64,000 nucleotides of DNA from Rhodocyclaceae bacterium. Its GTDB lineage: Bacteria > Pseudomonadota > Gammaproteobacteria > Burkholderiales > Rhodocyclaceae. The translations under genes and the position numbers were made by a program. Each line of letters opens with the position of its first letter. Within the stretch, counting starts at the first letter, position 1. Positions 24,686-34,000 of the stretch are shown piece after piece. The stretch lies in NCBI GenBank assembly GCA_023230455.1, contig JALNXH010000002.1, positions 213,502 through 277,501 of the forward strand. Reading direction: 5' to 3'. Under the pieces are notes generated by a model that saw only the letters and a program-made list of their open reading frames with translations, was not told where the DNA came from and made no database searches.

Positions 24686-25966
24686 CTAGCGTTCGGCACT
24701 GTTGCGCGCCCGCCACGGTGCAACCCACAGCAGCAGCAGCATGCCGGGTAAGGCCAATGCGGCGCAGAGCAAAAAGAAATCGCGCCAGCCGAACAGATCT
24801 ACCAACCAGCCGGCGGCTGCGTTGATGAACGCCCGTGGCACGGCGGCGAGGCTAGTGAACAACGCGAACTGCGTTGCGGTGTAGAGCGGGTGTGTGGCGC
24901 GGGCGATGAAGGCGACGAAGGCGGCCGTTCCAAGCCCAACGCCGAGTGCCTCTGCGCCGATGACCAGCGCCAGCCGGGCCAGTTCGACGCTGCTGACGGA
25001 CACCTGCGGGCCGATGCCGGCGAGCCAGGCGAAGCCGAAAATGGAAAACAGCTGCACCAGCCCGAATAGCCAGAGCGCACGGTTGATGCCCAGTTTGACC
25101 ATCCACAGGCCGCCGATCAGTCCGCCGATCACGGCCGGCCAGAGCCCGGCGTTCTTCGCCACCAGACCGATCTGCGTCTTGCTGTAGCCCATGCTCAAAT
25201 AGAAAGGGGTGGCGAGCGCCGTGCACAGGCTGTCGCCCAGCTTGTAGAAAAAGATGAAAGCGAGGATCAGCAGCGCTTCCTTGATGCCGGCGCGGCCGAT
25301 GAATTCGCGGAAGGGCTCCTCGACCGCTTCGCGCAAGGTCGCCGGTGCGGCGACCGCGATTTCGGGTTCGCGCACCCACAGCGCCATCGCTATCCCGGGG
25401 AACATAAACAGCGCGGTGACGGCAAAGACCCCGGACCAGGGCAAGTGGTCGGCCAGGATCAGCGACAGGGCGCCGGGGACCAGCCCTGCGATGCGGTAGG
25501 CGTTGACGTGTACGGCGTTGCCCAGCCCGAGTTCCCTGTCGCTCAGGATTTCGCGGCGAAAGGCATCCAGTGCGATGTCCTGCGTGGCCGATAGCAACGC
25601 CAGCGCCAGCGCCAGGGCGATGATTGGGCCCAGGTCGAGGCGCGGCGAGAGCAGGCCAAAGCCGGCGATCACGCACAGCAGGCCACCCTGCGTCCCCAAC
25701 ATCCAGCCGCGACGGCGCCCCAGGCTCTGGATGCTGTAGCGGTCGAGCAGCGGCGACCAGAGGAATTTCCATGTGTATGGCAACTGGATCAGAGTCATGG
25801 CGCCGATCTCGCGCAGGCTGACGCCCTCGCTGAACAGCCACGCCGGCAATAGATTGAGCAGCAGATACAGCGGCAAGCCGGAACTGAAGCCGGTGAACAC
25901 GCAGATCAGCATGCGCCGGGTGAGCAGGGCGGATAACCAAGCAGGGAGTTGGGCAGGGCAGGGCAT
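24686..25966 (-). CDS. ampG: AmpG-type MFS transporter (muropeptide permease)
   Basis: A 426-residue major facilitator protein with 12 to 14 helices. The opening FTGFSSGLPLYLLLNLLPAWL and SLREIGAMTLIQLPYTWKFLWSPLLDRY are hallmarks of AmpG, which imports anhydro-muropeptides for cell-wall recycling and can trigger AmpC induction elsewhere. The start at 25964-25966 (MPCPAQLPAW) is supported by the fit of the first helix. It diverges from the DUF1684 gene. Confidence 0.9.
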   Translation of the reverse strand: MPCPAQLPAWLSALLTRRMLICVFTGFSSGLPLYLLLNLLPAWLFSEGVSLREIGAMTLIQLPYTWKFLWSPLLDRYSIQSLGRRRGWMLGTQGGLLCVIAGFGLLSPRLDLGPIIALALALALLSATQDIALDAFRREILSDRELGLGNAVHVNAYRIAGLVPGALSLILADHLPWSGVFAVTALFMFPGIAMALWVREPEIAVAAPATLREAVEEPFREFIGRAGIKEALLILAFIFFYKLGDSLCTALATPFYLSMGYSKTQIGLVAKNAGLWPAVIGGLIGGLWMVKLGINRALWLFGLVQLFSIFGFAWLAGIGPQVSVSSVELARLALVIGAEALGVGLGTAAFVAFIARATHPLYTATQFALFTSLAAVPRAFINAAAGWLVDLFGWRDFFLLCAALALPGMLLLLWVAPWRARNSAER

Positions 25967-26033
25967 GGGGCAATGATACGAGGCGAAGGCGGCTGCTACC
26001 ATTCGGCTACCGCCCGTTTCTCCGCGCTATTCG

Positions 26034-26750
26034 ATGCCCTCCCTGCCCGACGATTACAGTCAATGGCGTAGCCAGCGCCGAATCGATCTGACCGCTCCCG
26101 ACGGCTGGCTCAGCATCGTCGGGCTCGTCTGGCTGGAGCCCGGCGCCAACACGGTTGGCTGCGCTACCGGTAATGCGGCGGTGCTGCCCTCCGGGCCGGA
26201 ACGGTTGGGCGAAGTCTTCGTCGCCGGTTGCAGCGCCGAATGGAGACCGGCGGGTGCTTCGACTCAGGCGCTGCAAAGCGATGCGGGCGGCGCGCCGTCC
26301 GTGATTCGCTGTGGCAGCATTGAATTCTTCGTCATAGAACGCGACGGCCGCCTCGCCCTGCGCATTCGCGACCGAGAAGCGGCAGCGCGCAAGCGCTTTG
26401 CTGGCATCGATTGCTTTGTTTACGATCCGGCTTGGCGGATCGAGGCGGTCTGGGACGGCGAGTGCGTTCGCTTCGATCATGCCGGACAAAGCCATTTGCT
26501 GCATCCTCAGGATTGCCGCACGCCTCGGCTGCACTGCGTCTTCGGCGATGCCACCAACGGTCGCGAGACTTACGGCGGCGGACGCTTCCTCTATGCCGAT
26601 GCGCCGCAGAAAGGCCCTCTGGTGCTGGATTTCAACCGCGCCATCAACCCGCCCTGTGTATTCACCCCGTACGCTACTTGCCCGCTGCCGGCGCCGGAGA
26701 ACCGCCTGCCTTTTCCCATCATGGCGGGGGAGAAGTACCCGCCGGCCTGA
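26034..26750 (+). CDS. DUF1684 domain protein
   Basis: A 238-residue protein with the DUF1684 pattern: WRSQRRIDLTAPDGWLSIVGLVWLEPGANTVG at the N-terminus, YDPAWRIEA in the middle and the C-terminal PLVLDFNRAINPPCVFTPYATCPLPAPENRLPFPI block. The family is widespread with no assigned reaction. No signal peptide is seen, so it is likely cytoplasmic. It is convergent with fumC. Confidence 0.85.
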   Translation: MPSLPDDYSQWRSQRRIDLTAPDGWLSIVGLVWLEPGANTVGCATGNAAVLPSGPERLGEVFVAGCSAEWRPAGASTQALQSDAGGAPSVIRCGSIEFFVIERDGRLALRIRDREAAARKRFAGIDCFVYDPAWRIEAVWDGECVRFDHAGQSHLLHPQDCRTPRLHCVFGDATNGRETYGGGRFLYADAPQKGPLVLDFNRAINPPCVFTPYATCPLPAPENRLPFPIMAGEKYPPA

Positions 26751-26778
26751 GGGCGCTGCGATATTGTCTGCTCACCGG

Positions 26779-28161
26779 TCAAACCATGTCCCGCGGCTGT
26801 ACCCAGCGATCGAAGTCCTCCGCGCTGACGTAACCGAGGGCCAGCGCGGCTTCCTTCAGCGTGCTGCCTTTGCGGTGGGCGTGCTTGGCGATCTGGGCGG
26901 CCTGGTCATAGCCGATGTGAGGAGTCAGTGCCGTCACCAGCATCAGCGAGCGGTCGAGGAGCTCGGCGATGCGCGCGCTGTTCGGTTCGACGCCGCGGAC
27001 GCAATGCTCCTCGAAGCTGCGCATGCCGTCCGCCAGCAGCCGCAGGCTTTGGAGGAAATTGTGGACGATCAGGGGCTTGTAGACGTTGAGTTCAAAGTTG
27101 CCCGATGCGCCGCCGAAATTGATTGCCACGTCATTGCCGAATACCTGACAACAGGCCATGCTCAGCGCTTCGCACTGGGTCGGGTTGACCTTGCCGGGCA
27201 TGATCGAACTGCCCGGCTCGTTCTCCGGAATGCTCAGCTCGCCCAGTCCTGAGCGTGGCCCAGAGGCTAGCCAGCGGACGTCATTGGCAATTTTTATCAG
27301 CGCCGCCGCGAGGGTTTTTAAGGCGCCGTGAGCGAACAACAGCGCGTCGTGGGCGGCCAACGCGGCGAACTTGTTGCCGGCGCTGACCAGGGGGAGGCCG
27401 CTGCCGCGCGCCAGTTCGGCCGCTACCCGGGCGCCGAATTCGGCATGGGCGTTGAGCCCCGTACCCACTGCGGTACCGCCGGCAGCCAGGGCATAGATGG
27501 CCGGCAGCGTGGCCTCGATAGCGGCTTCGGCATGGTCCAGTTGTGCCACATAGCCGGAGAACTCCTGGCCGAGGGTCAACGGCGTCGCATCCTGTAAATG
27601 GGTGCGGCCGATCTTGACGATGTCGGCGAATGCTGCGGCCTTGGCCGCCAGCGTCGCCCGCAGCACGCTCAGCGCCGGCAGCAGGTCGCCGATGATGCCG
27701 TCCAGCGCCGCTACATGCATGGCGGTGGGGAAAATGTCGTTGGACGACTGGCCGAGGTTGACGTCGTCATTGGGATGCACCAGGCGGTGCTCGCCGCGCT
27801 CACCACCGAGCAACTCCGAGGCGCGATTGGCCAGCACCTCATTGATGTTCATATTGCTCTGCGTGCCTGAGCCTGTCTGCCACACGGAAAGCGGAAACTC
27901 GTCGTCGTGCTGTCCGGCCAGTACCTCGTTGGCTGCGGCGACTATGGCGCCGGCCTTGTCCGCCGGCAGCAGGCCGAGATCGTGATTAACTGTCGCGCAT
28001 GCCCGCTTGGTAGCCGCCAGGGCCAGGATCAGTGCGCGCGGCATGCGTTCGGTCGAGATGCGGAAATGTTCCAGGGAGCGTTGGGTCTGGGCTCCCCACA
28101 GCCTGTCCGCTGGCACCTCAATGGATCCCATGGTGTCGCGTTCCTGCCGTATTTCGCTCAT
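26779..28161 (-). CDS. fumC: Class II fumarate hydratase
   Basis: A 460-residue iron-independent fumarase that interconverts fumarate and malate in the TCA cycle. The superfamily signature GSSIMPGKVNPTQCE (catalytic Ser on the flexible loop), the active-site region VHPNDDVNLGQSSND and TGSGTQSNMN are all present. The opening MSEIRQERDTMGSIEVPADRLWGAQTQRS is typical. It diverges from the cupin gene across 72 bases. Confidence 0.96.
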   Translation of the reverse strand: MSEIRQERDTMGSIEVPADRLWGAQTQRSLEHFRISTERMPRALILALAATKRACATVNHDLGLLPADKAGAIVAAANEVLAGQHDDEFPLSVWQTGSGTQSNMNINEVLANRASELLGGERGEHRLVHPNDDVNLGQSSNDIFPTAMHVAALDGIIGDLLPALSVLRATLAAKAAAFADIVKIGRTHLQDATPLTLGQEFSGYVAQLDHAEAAIEATLPAIYALAAGGTAVGTGLNAHAEFGARVAAELARGSGLPLVSAGNKFAALAAHDALLFAHGALKTLAAALIKIANDVRWLASGPRSGLGELSIPENEPGSSIMPGKVNPTQCEALSMACCQVFGNDVAINFGGASGNFELNVYKPLIVHNFLQSLRLLADGMRSFEEHCVRGVEPNSARIAELLDRSLMLVTALTPHIGYDQAAQIAKHAHRKGSTLKEAALALGYVSAEDFDRWVQPRDMV

Positions 28162-28233
28162 GTTCGTTCCTTTGCGCTAGTTGGTCGGGTCGGGCTGGCG
28201 GGAAGCTGGGGTGTGTCGGATAATGGTTTGACC

Positions 28234-28608
28234 ATGAAAACCCGCTACGTCGAGATAGCAGCCTATATCACCCGCGACGGCTCACAGATCCGTGAGTTGC
28301 TGCATCCCGATCACCACGGAGCGCGGAATCAAAGCCTCGCCGAAGCCACCGTGCAACCCGGACAGCGTACTCTGCTCCACCGCCACTGGTTTACCGAAGA
28401 GCTTTATCACATCACCGCCGGGTGCGGCACGATGACGCTGGGCGAGCGGCGCTTTGCCGTCGAAGTGGGCGATACGATATTGATTCCGCCGGGTGCCGCC
28501 CATTGCATCGAAGCCGGCGAGATGGAACTGCGCATGCTGTGCTGCTGTAGCCCGGCCTACAGTCATGGCGATACCGAATTGCTGGAAGCCGAGCCCGTAG
28601 CGGGCTGA
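28234..28608 (+). CDS. Cupin-domain protein
   Basis: A 124-residue single-domain cupin. Metal-ligand candidates are the two histidines and the glutamate in HRHWFTEELYHI and the later His in PPGAAHCIEAGE. The domain may act as an enzyme or sensor and the substrate is unknown. A longer open frame begins inside fumC, but the ATG at 28234 (MKTRYVEIAAY) matches the length of stand-alone cupins. Cysteine is unusually dense near the C-terminus (MLCCCSP). Confidence 0.85.
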   Translation: MKTRYVEIAAYITRDGSQIRELLHPDHHGARNQSLAEATVQPGQRTLLHRHWFTEELYHITAGCGTMTLGERRFAVEVGDTILIPPGAAHCIEAGEMELRMLCCCSPAYSHGDTELLEAEPVAG

Positions 28609-28629
28609 GCGCAGCCTCCGTGCGGCAAC

Positions 28630-28941
28630 TTAGAGCTTGACTTCGCTGATCTGCACTACAGGCGTTATGTCGGTGTAGTTGGGGCCGTCGCTCGCAAACT
28701 TCCCGGCATGGGGAACGAACGATCCCTGGAAGGCTTCGATCGAGTCGAACAGCAAATGGGCCATCGCTACGAAGGCCGGCTTCGATCCCGGTGCGCCACC
28801 GCCCAAGCCGGCGTCGACGCTGATTCCTTTGCAAGCGGTGCCGAGGGTCGTCTGCACCATCGGGATATGGACGTTGCAGTAATAGTCGAGGTCGAACTTC
28901 TTGCCTTCGCCATACGGGTACATCGCTGTGACCTTGATCAT
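28630..28941 (-). CDS. EthD family dimeric alpha/beta-barrel protein
   Basis: A 103-residue protein with the EthD pattern: MIKVTAMYPYGEGKKFDLDYYCNVHIPMV, then a helix, and a C-terminal strand ending in ISEVKL. EthD proteins are small ferredoxin-like dimers linked to ether or aromatic degradation, but many have no known reaction. It stands alone, convergent with the cupin gene. Confidence 0.88.
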   Translation of the reverse strand: MIKVTAMYPYGEGKKFDLDYYCNVHIPMVQTTLGTACKGISVDAGLGGGAPGSKPAFVAMAHLLFDSIEAFQGSFVPHAGKFASDGPNYTDITPVVQISEVKL

Positions 28942-29039
28942 CTTGCTTTCCTCCGGCTGTGGATTATCGGCCCATTATAGAGGGGCGTCCGTTGGCTCCT
29001 GCGTCAGCCGCGGGTTCTCTGCGAGAGGCTTTGCCCCGC

Positions 29040-30203
29040 TTATTTCACGCTCAGACTCGCCGTCTCGCGCAGCCAGCGGCGGGCGTCGCGCCCGAGCCAC
29101 TCCTGGGCGAAGCTGTCGTGCTTGACGTGGGCATCGAGATAGGCGGTACTCACGGCGCCGATGGCTGAGCGCGCAAACGCCCAGGCGCCGCTGGGTGCCA
29201 CCTGTTCGACGACGGTGCGGGAGATGTCCACGCGGCGCGTACCGGGGCCTTCGCCGCGATCGGTTCGACTGGCGGGCGTGTCCGCCTCGGGGCTGCGCTT
29301 GCTGCTGGCGATCTGGCTGACTTGCGCAATCAGAGGGCTGCCACCAAGTAGTTCGTGCGAACAGTCCTCCAGCATCAGCAGCGATTTTCCGCCGGCGGGC
29401 ATGTGCTTGAACGGTGCTTGGCGCAAGGTCTCCGAGGTCACCCAGCCATAGGCATCGACGTCGCCGCGGCCGGTGATCGACAGCACCGGCATAGTGATTG
29501 CGGCGTAGCGGCTTTCGAAGGCCGGCCCGGAAAACTCGGCAAACGGGCTCAGGGCGATGATTGCGGCGAATTGCTCGCTACGGGACGGTACCTTTGGATT
29601 GGCGAGTTTTTCCCCCGCGGCTACCATCGCCGTATAGGCGCCGATGTCGTAACCGGCAAGGACGATGCGCGAGAGGTCGACGTTTTTCAGCGCCCCATCG
29701 TTGGTGCGCTTGCGTAATTCATCGAGCAGGGCGTGGAGTGCACCGAGGCGTTCCTCCATTGCTGCTGTCGAGTGGCGTTGCCGTGCCAGCGACTTGAAGT
29801 CGCCGCTGCGCGCTTCGCGGGATTGCCATATCTGCGCATCGTCGGCCAGCAGCTGGATCGAGAGCACGGCATAGCCCGCCTGGCCCCAGGCGTTGCGCCA
29901 CAATTCTCCGGCGCTGCGCGATTCACCCAGGCCAGGCAGGTAGATGACGAGCGGATAGCGCTCGGCCCGGACCGGGACGCTGAGCAGAAAATCGAAACTG
30001 TACTTGCCGGCGTTCCAACTGATGGGCTGGGTGTTGAGCGAGAATTGATCGTTGCTCATGTACCCTTTGGCGGCGAATTGTTGCAGCTGCGGGTCGGGTG
30101 CCGGCGACGGAACGGTCGGGCGGTCGGCGCAGCCAGCGAGCAGGATGAAGGCCAGCATGCTGCAATGGGGCAGGTGGGCGGAGCGCGAGGTCTTTTTCTT
30201 CAT
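29040..30203 (-). CDS. Putative alpha/beta-hydrolase lipoprotein with Asp at the nucleophile elbow
   Basis: A 387-residue exported lipoprotein (lipobox LLAGC near residue 25) with an alpha/beta-hydrolase-like core: VIYLPGLGESRSAG (oxyanion region), VLAGYDIGAYTAM (elbow) and EDCSHELLGG (candidate His). The elbow reads G-Y-D-I-G rather than GxSxG. The nucleophile would be Asp, as in dehalogenases and epoxide hydrolases, or the site is inactive. The last 120 residues, about 270-387, are not obviously part of the fold. The start at 30201-30203 is chosen for the signal peptide. Confidence 0.75.
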   Translation of the reverse strand: MKKKTSRSAHLPHCSMLAFILLAGCADRPTVPSPAPDPQLQQFAAKGYMSNDQFSLNTQPISWNAGKYSFDFLLSVPVRAERYPLVIYLPGLGESRSAGELWRNAWGQAGYAVLSIQLLADDAQIWQSREARSGDFKSLARQRHSTAAMEERLGALHALLDELRKRTNDGALKNVDLSRIVLAGYDIGAYTAMVAAGEKLANPKVPSRSEQFAAIIALSPFAEFSGPAFESRYAAITMPVLSITGRGDVDAYGWVTSETLRQAPFKHMPAGGKSLLMLEDCSHELLGGSPLIAQVSQIASSKRSPEADTPASRTDRGEGPGTRRVDISRTVVEQVAPSGAWAFARSAIGAVSTAYLDAHVKHDSFAQEWLGRDARRWLRETASLSVK

Positions 30204-30214
30204 GGCCGTCGATA

Positions 30215-30246
30215 ACGAAAAAAGGGGATGCCGATTCGGCATCCCC
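30215..30246 (-). terminator. Rho-independent terminator after the Spy-like gene
   Basis: A ten-base-pair stem (30224-30233 with 30237-30246, GGGGATGCCG with CGGCATCCCC) with a 3-base loop. It is followed on the minus strand by a run of six T. It lies 26 bases past the stop of the minus-strand Spy-like gene and just before the hydrolase start. Confidence 0.9.
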
Positions 30247-30272
30247 AAGTCCTTGTGAGGACGAGGGAGTCT

Positions 30273-30830
30273 TTAGTGGAGCGGAGTACCGGAGGCCTCT
30301 GCTGGCTTGCGGCGACGGTCGCTCTGCCGAGCCTGCATCATACCGGGAGCGAACTCGCCGAGCAGGGTGATTTGGTGCAGAAGAAAATGGCTGGCCTTTT
30401 CCTTCTGCTCGGGCTTCAGTCCGTCATAGAAGGCGAGCCAGGTTTCCCGCGCCTGCTGGCGTTTTTTCAGCTGTTCCTCGTGTTGCTTGTCGAGACGTGC
30501 GGCAACGGCGCGCAGATCCGGCGCCGGGGCCTTGAGCTCGGTCTTGAGCTGTTCGTGCGTGCTGCGGTGGGCATCCCGCATTTCGTGGCGCAAGGTTTCG
30601 GTGGCGGCGATCGCGCTTTTCCACTGCGCATCCTGCGTTGCGTCAAGGGCCAGATCCTTGTGTAGCCGGCCGAGGCTTTGTCCGATCGACGGGCGATGCT
30701 CACATTCAATGGCTTCGGGGCGGTCGGTTGCCGCCTGGGCAGTCAGCCCGAGGGTGATGCTCAACAGCCAAGCGGCGGCCTTGAGGGTCGCGAGCTGGAT
30801 ACGCGGATGTATGGCGTGGGCAGGACTCAT
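30273..30830 (-). CDS. Spy/CpxP-like LTXXQ-motif periplasmic protein
   Basis: A 185-residue protein with a signal peptide (about 1-34, ending AQA) and an alpha-helical LTxxQ-like fold. DATQDAQWKSAI and LKPEQKEKASHFL are the two repeats typical of Spy and CpxP, which are ATP-independent chaperones or stress sensors. The ATG at 30828-30830 has an AGGAG site 7 bases upstream. The transcript ends at a clear terminator. Confidence 0.8.
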   Translation of the reverse strand: MSPAHAIHPRIQLATLKAAAWLLSITLGLTAQAATDRPEAIECEHRPSIGQSLGRLHKDLALDATQDAQWKSAIAATETLRHEMRDAHRSTHEQLKTELKAPAPDLRAVAARLDKQHEEQLKKRQQARETWLAFYDGLKPEQKEKASHFLLHQITLLGEFAPGMMQARQSDRRRKPAEASGTPLH

Positions 30831-30953
30831 GGCAGGCTCCTCTTTCAACATCGGGTGTCTTGCAGTGGAGCCACTTTAGGCGCGAAAGGTTCCCTACGGA
30901 TGTCGGGAAGCCTGCATTTGGTAACCAATTGTTTCGCCTGGAGTCTGACGGCC

Positions 30954-31036
30954 CGATACGGGCAAGGCTATTCGGCCAGCCCGTTCACGAAAGAAAGCCA
31001 TGTTGCACGAGATCCCTGCCTTCCCAGCTACGGAGA
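30954..31036. repeat. Intergenic repeat downstream of the DUF3683 gene
   Basis: Two parts. 30954-30981 contains CAAGGCTATTCGGCC and matches 24 of 28 bases of an inverted copy at 34956-34983. 31013-31036 (CCCTGCCTTCCC, then ACGGAG) resembles the family at 11137-11168. No gene is evident in the 229 bases between the Spy-like gene and the DUF3683 stop. Confidence 0.65.
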
Positions 31037-31059
31037 GGGGCGCCGGTCTTGGCGCGCAG

Positions 31060-34000
31060 CTACACCAACACCCGCTCGATGCCTCCGTTGTTGGCGGACT
31101 CGATGTAGTTCCGCATCCAGTCAGCACCGAGTAGGCGCTTGGCCATTTCGACCACTATGTAGTCGGCCTCCAGTCCTCCGGCATCGTGTTCGTAGCGGCT
31201 GAGTCCCTGTAGGCACGATGGGCAGGAGGTGAGGATCTTCACCTCGCCGCCGAAGCCGCCGCTGCGCAGGCTGGCGGTGCCCTTTTCCAGTTCCTCCTGC
31301 TTGCGAAAGCGTACTTGGGTGGAGATGTCCGGTCGCTTGACCGCCAACGTGCCGGATTCGCCGCAGCAGCGGTCGTTCAATTCGACACTGCCGCCGAGCA
31401 GGGCGTTGGCCACCTTGAGCGGCGCGTGAGTCTTCATCGGGGTGTGGCAGGGGTCGTGGTACATGTATTTTGTTCCGCTCACACTCTCAAGCTTGAGGCC
31501 CTTTTCCATCAGGTATTCGTGAATGTCGAGCAGGCGGCAGCCGGGAAATATCTTCTCGAACTGGTACTTCTGCAACTGGTCCATACAGGTGCCACAGGAA
31601 ACGATCACCGTCTTGATGTCGAGGTAGTTCAGGGTGTTCGCGACGCGGTGGAACAGCACCCTGTTGTCGGTGGTGATCTGCTGTCCCTTGTCTTCCTCGC
31701 CACCGGCGGTCTGCGGGTAGCCGCAGCAGAGGTAACCCGGCGGCAGCACGGTGATGGCGCCGACTTCGTAGAGCATCGCCTGGGTGGCCAGGCCGACCTG
31801 GGAGAACAGTCGTTCCGAGCCGCAGCCGGGGAAGTAGAACACCGCATCCGAGTCTTCGTTGGCCTTCCGCGAATCGCGGATCACCGGAATGATCTTGTCG
31901 TCCTCGATGTCGAGCATGCCGCGCGAGGTGCGCGCGGGCACACCGCGCGGCAGTGGTTTGTTGATGAAGTGGATGACCTGCGCCTTCATCGTCGGCGAAC
32001 CCAGCGTGGCGGCGGGGCGTGTCACTGACTCTTGTATCAGCCCAAGCGATTTGCCGATACGGTGTGCGGCGCGCTGTAGCGTGAAGCCGATACCGGTGAT
32101 GCCGACCCGCATTGCCTTGATGGTGGCCGGGTCTTTGGCGGTGAGGAAGGCCATGGTCAGCGCGTTGGCCGGGACGAAACGCTTCTTCCCCTGCTGGCGC
32201 AGGAAGTTGCGCATCGCCACCGAAACGTCGCCGAAGTCGATGTCCACCGGGCAGGGCTTCTCGCAGCGGTGACAGACCGTGCAGTGGTCGGCGACGTCGT
32301 TGAATTCGTCGAAGTGGCGCAACGATATTCCTCTGCGGGTCTGCTCCTCGTAAAGGAAGGCCTCGACCAGCAGGCCGGTACCGAGGATCTTGTTGCGCGG
32401 GCTGTAGAGCAGGTTGGCGCGCGGCACATGGGTCGAGCAGACCGGCTTGCATTTTCCGCAACGCAGGCAGTTCTTAATCGAGTCGGAAATGCGGCCGATT
32501 TCCGACTGCTCCATGATCAGCGATTCGACGCCGAGCAGGGCGAACGACGGCGTGTAGGCGTTGGCCAGGTCGCCGCCGGCCATCAGCTTGCCCTTGTTGA
32601 AGTGGCCGTTGGGGTCGACGCGCTGCTTGTATTCGCGGAACGGCCGGATTTCGTCCTCGCTGAGGAATTCCAGCTTGGTGATGCCGATGCCGTGCTCGCC
32701 GGAGATGACGCCGTCGAGCGATTTTGCCAGCGTCATGATGCGCGCTACGGCGGCGTTCGCCGTTTGCAGCATGGCGTAGTGGTCGGAATTCACCGGGATG
32801 TTGGTGTGCACGTTGCCGTCGCCGGCATGCATGTGCAGGGCTACGAAAACGCGGCCGCGCAGCACCTCCTTGTGCAGGGCATTGATGCGTTCGAGGATCG
32901 GCCGGCAGGTTTCGCCGTCGAAGATGCTTTGCAGCGCCGGGCGGAGTTCCTTCTTCCATGAAACGCGCACCGAATGGTCTTGCAGGCGGTGGAACAGCGC
33001 CGGGTTGGCGGCGCTGTTGGTCAGCGCTCCGGCCTCGATTCCGCGTGCTGAAAATTGCGCTTCGGCCGCCGCCAGCGGCAGGTCGAGCTGGTCGAAAATC
33101 CACTGCCAGCGCTCTTCTGCCTCGGCCACGGCGGCCAGCGCCTGTTCGCGGCGGTCGCCGATCAGGATGTCCTTGTCGAGGTTGGCGTCGCCCGCCTGCA
33201 CCGGCAGGTCGCCGCCGAGGAACTCGCGCAATTGCTTGCACAGTTCGAGCTTGTTGCGGATCGAGAGTTCGATGTTGATGCGTTCGATGCCGTCGCAGTA
33301 GTCGCCCATGCGCGGCAGCGGGATCACCACGTCCTCGTTCACCTTGAAGGCGTTGGTGTGGCGCGAGATGGCGGCGGTGCGCGAACGGTCGAGCCAGAAC
33401 TTCTTGCGCGTCTCCGCCGTGACGGCGATGAAGCCCTCGCCGCCGCGGACATTGGCCATGCGCACGACCTCGGAGGCGGCGGCCATCACCGCGGTTTCGT
33501 CGTCGCCGACGATGTCGCCGATTAGCACCATCTTCGGCCGGCCGTGGCGCTTGGCCTTGGTGGCGTAGCCGACGGCGCGCACGTAGCGCTCGTCCAGATG
33601 CTCCAGGCCGGCCAGCACGGCGCCGCCCGGACGCGCCTTCAGGTAGTCGGTGATCTCGACGATGCTGGGCACCGATTCACGCACCTGACCGAAGAATTCG
33701 AGGCAGACGGTGCGCGTCACCGGCGGCATCTTGTGCAGGATCCACACCGCGGACGTGATGATGCCGTCGGTGCCCTCCTTCTGCACACCGGGCAGGCCGC
33801 CGAGGAACTTGTCGGTGACGTCCTTGCCGAGGCCGGCCTTGCGGAACAGCCGGCCGGGCAGGGTCAGGGTCTCCTCGCGCAGCAGCCTGCTGCCGTCGGC
33901 AGCGGAGTAGCGCAGGCGAAAGCTGACGCTGTCCTGGTCGTGGATCTTGCCCAGGTTGTGGTTCAGGCGCTCGACGTCGAGCCAGTTGCCGTCCGGCGTC

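Noticed and set aside
30954..31036. Insertion sequence remnant
   Set aside because: Only short repeats are present, with no transposase fragment and no clear target duplication.
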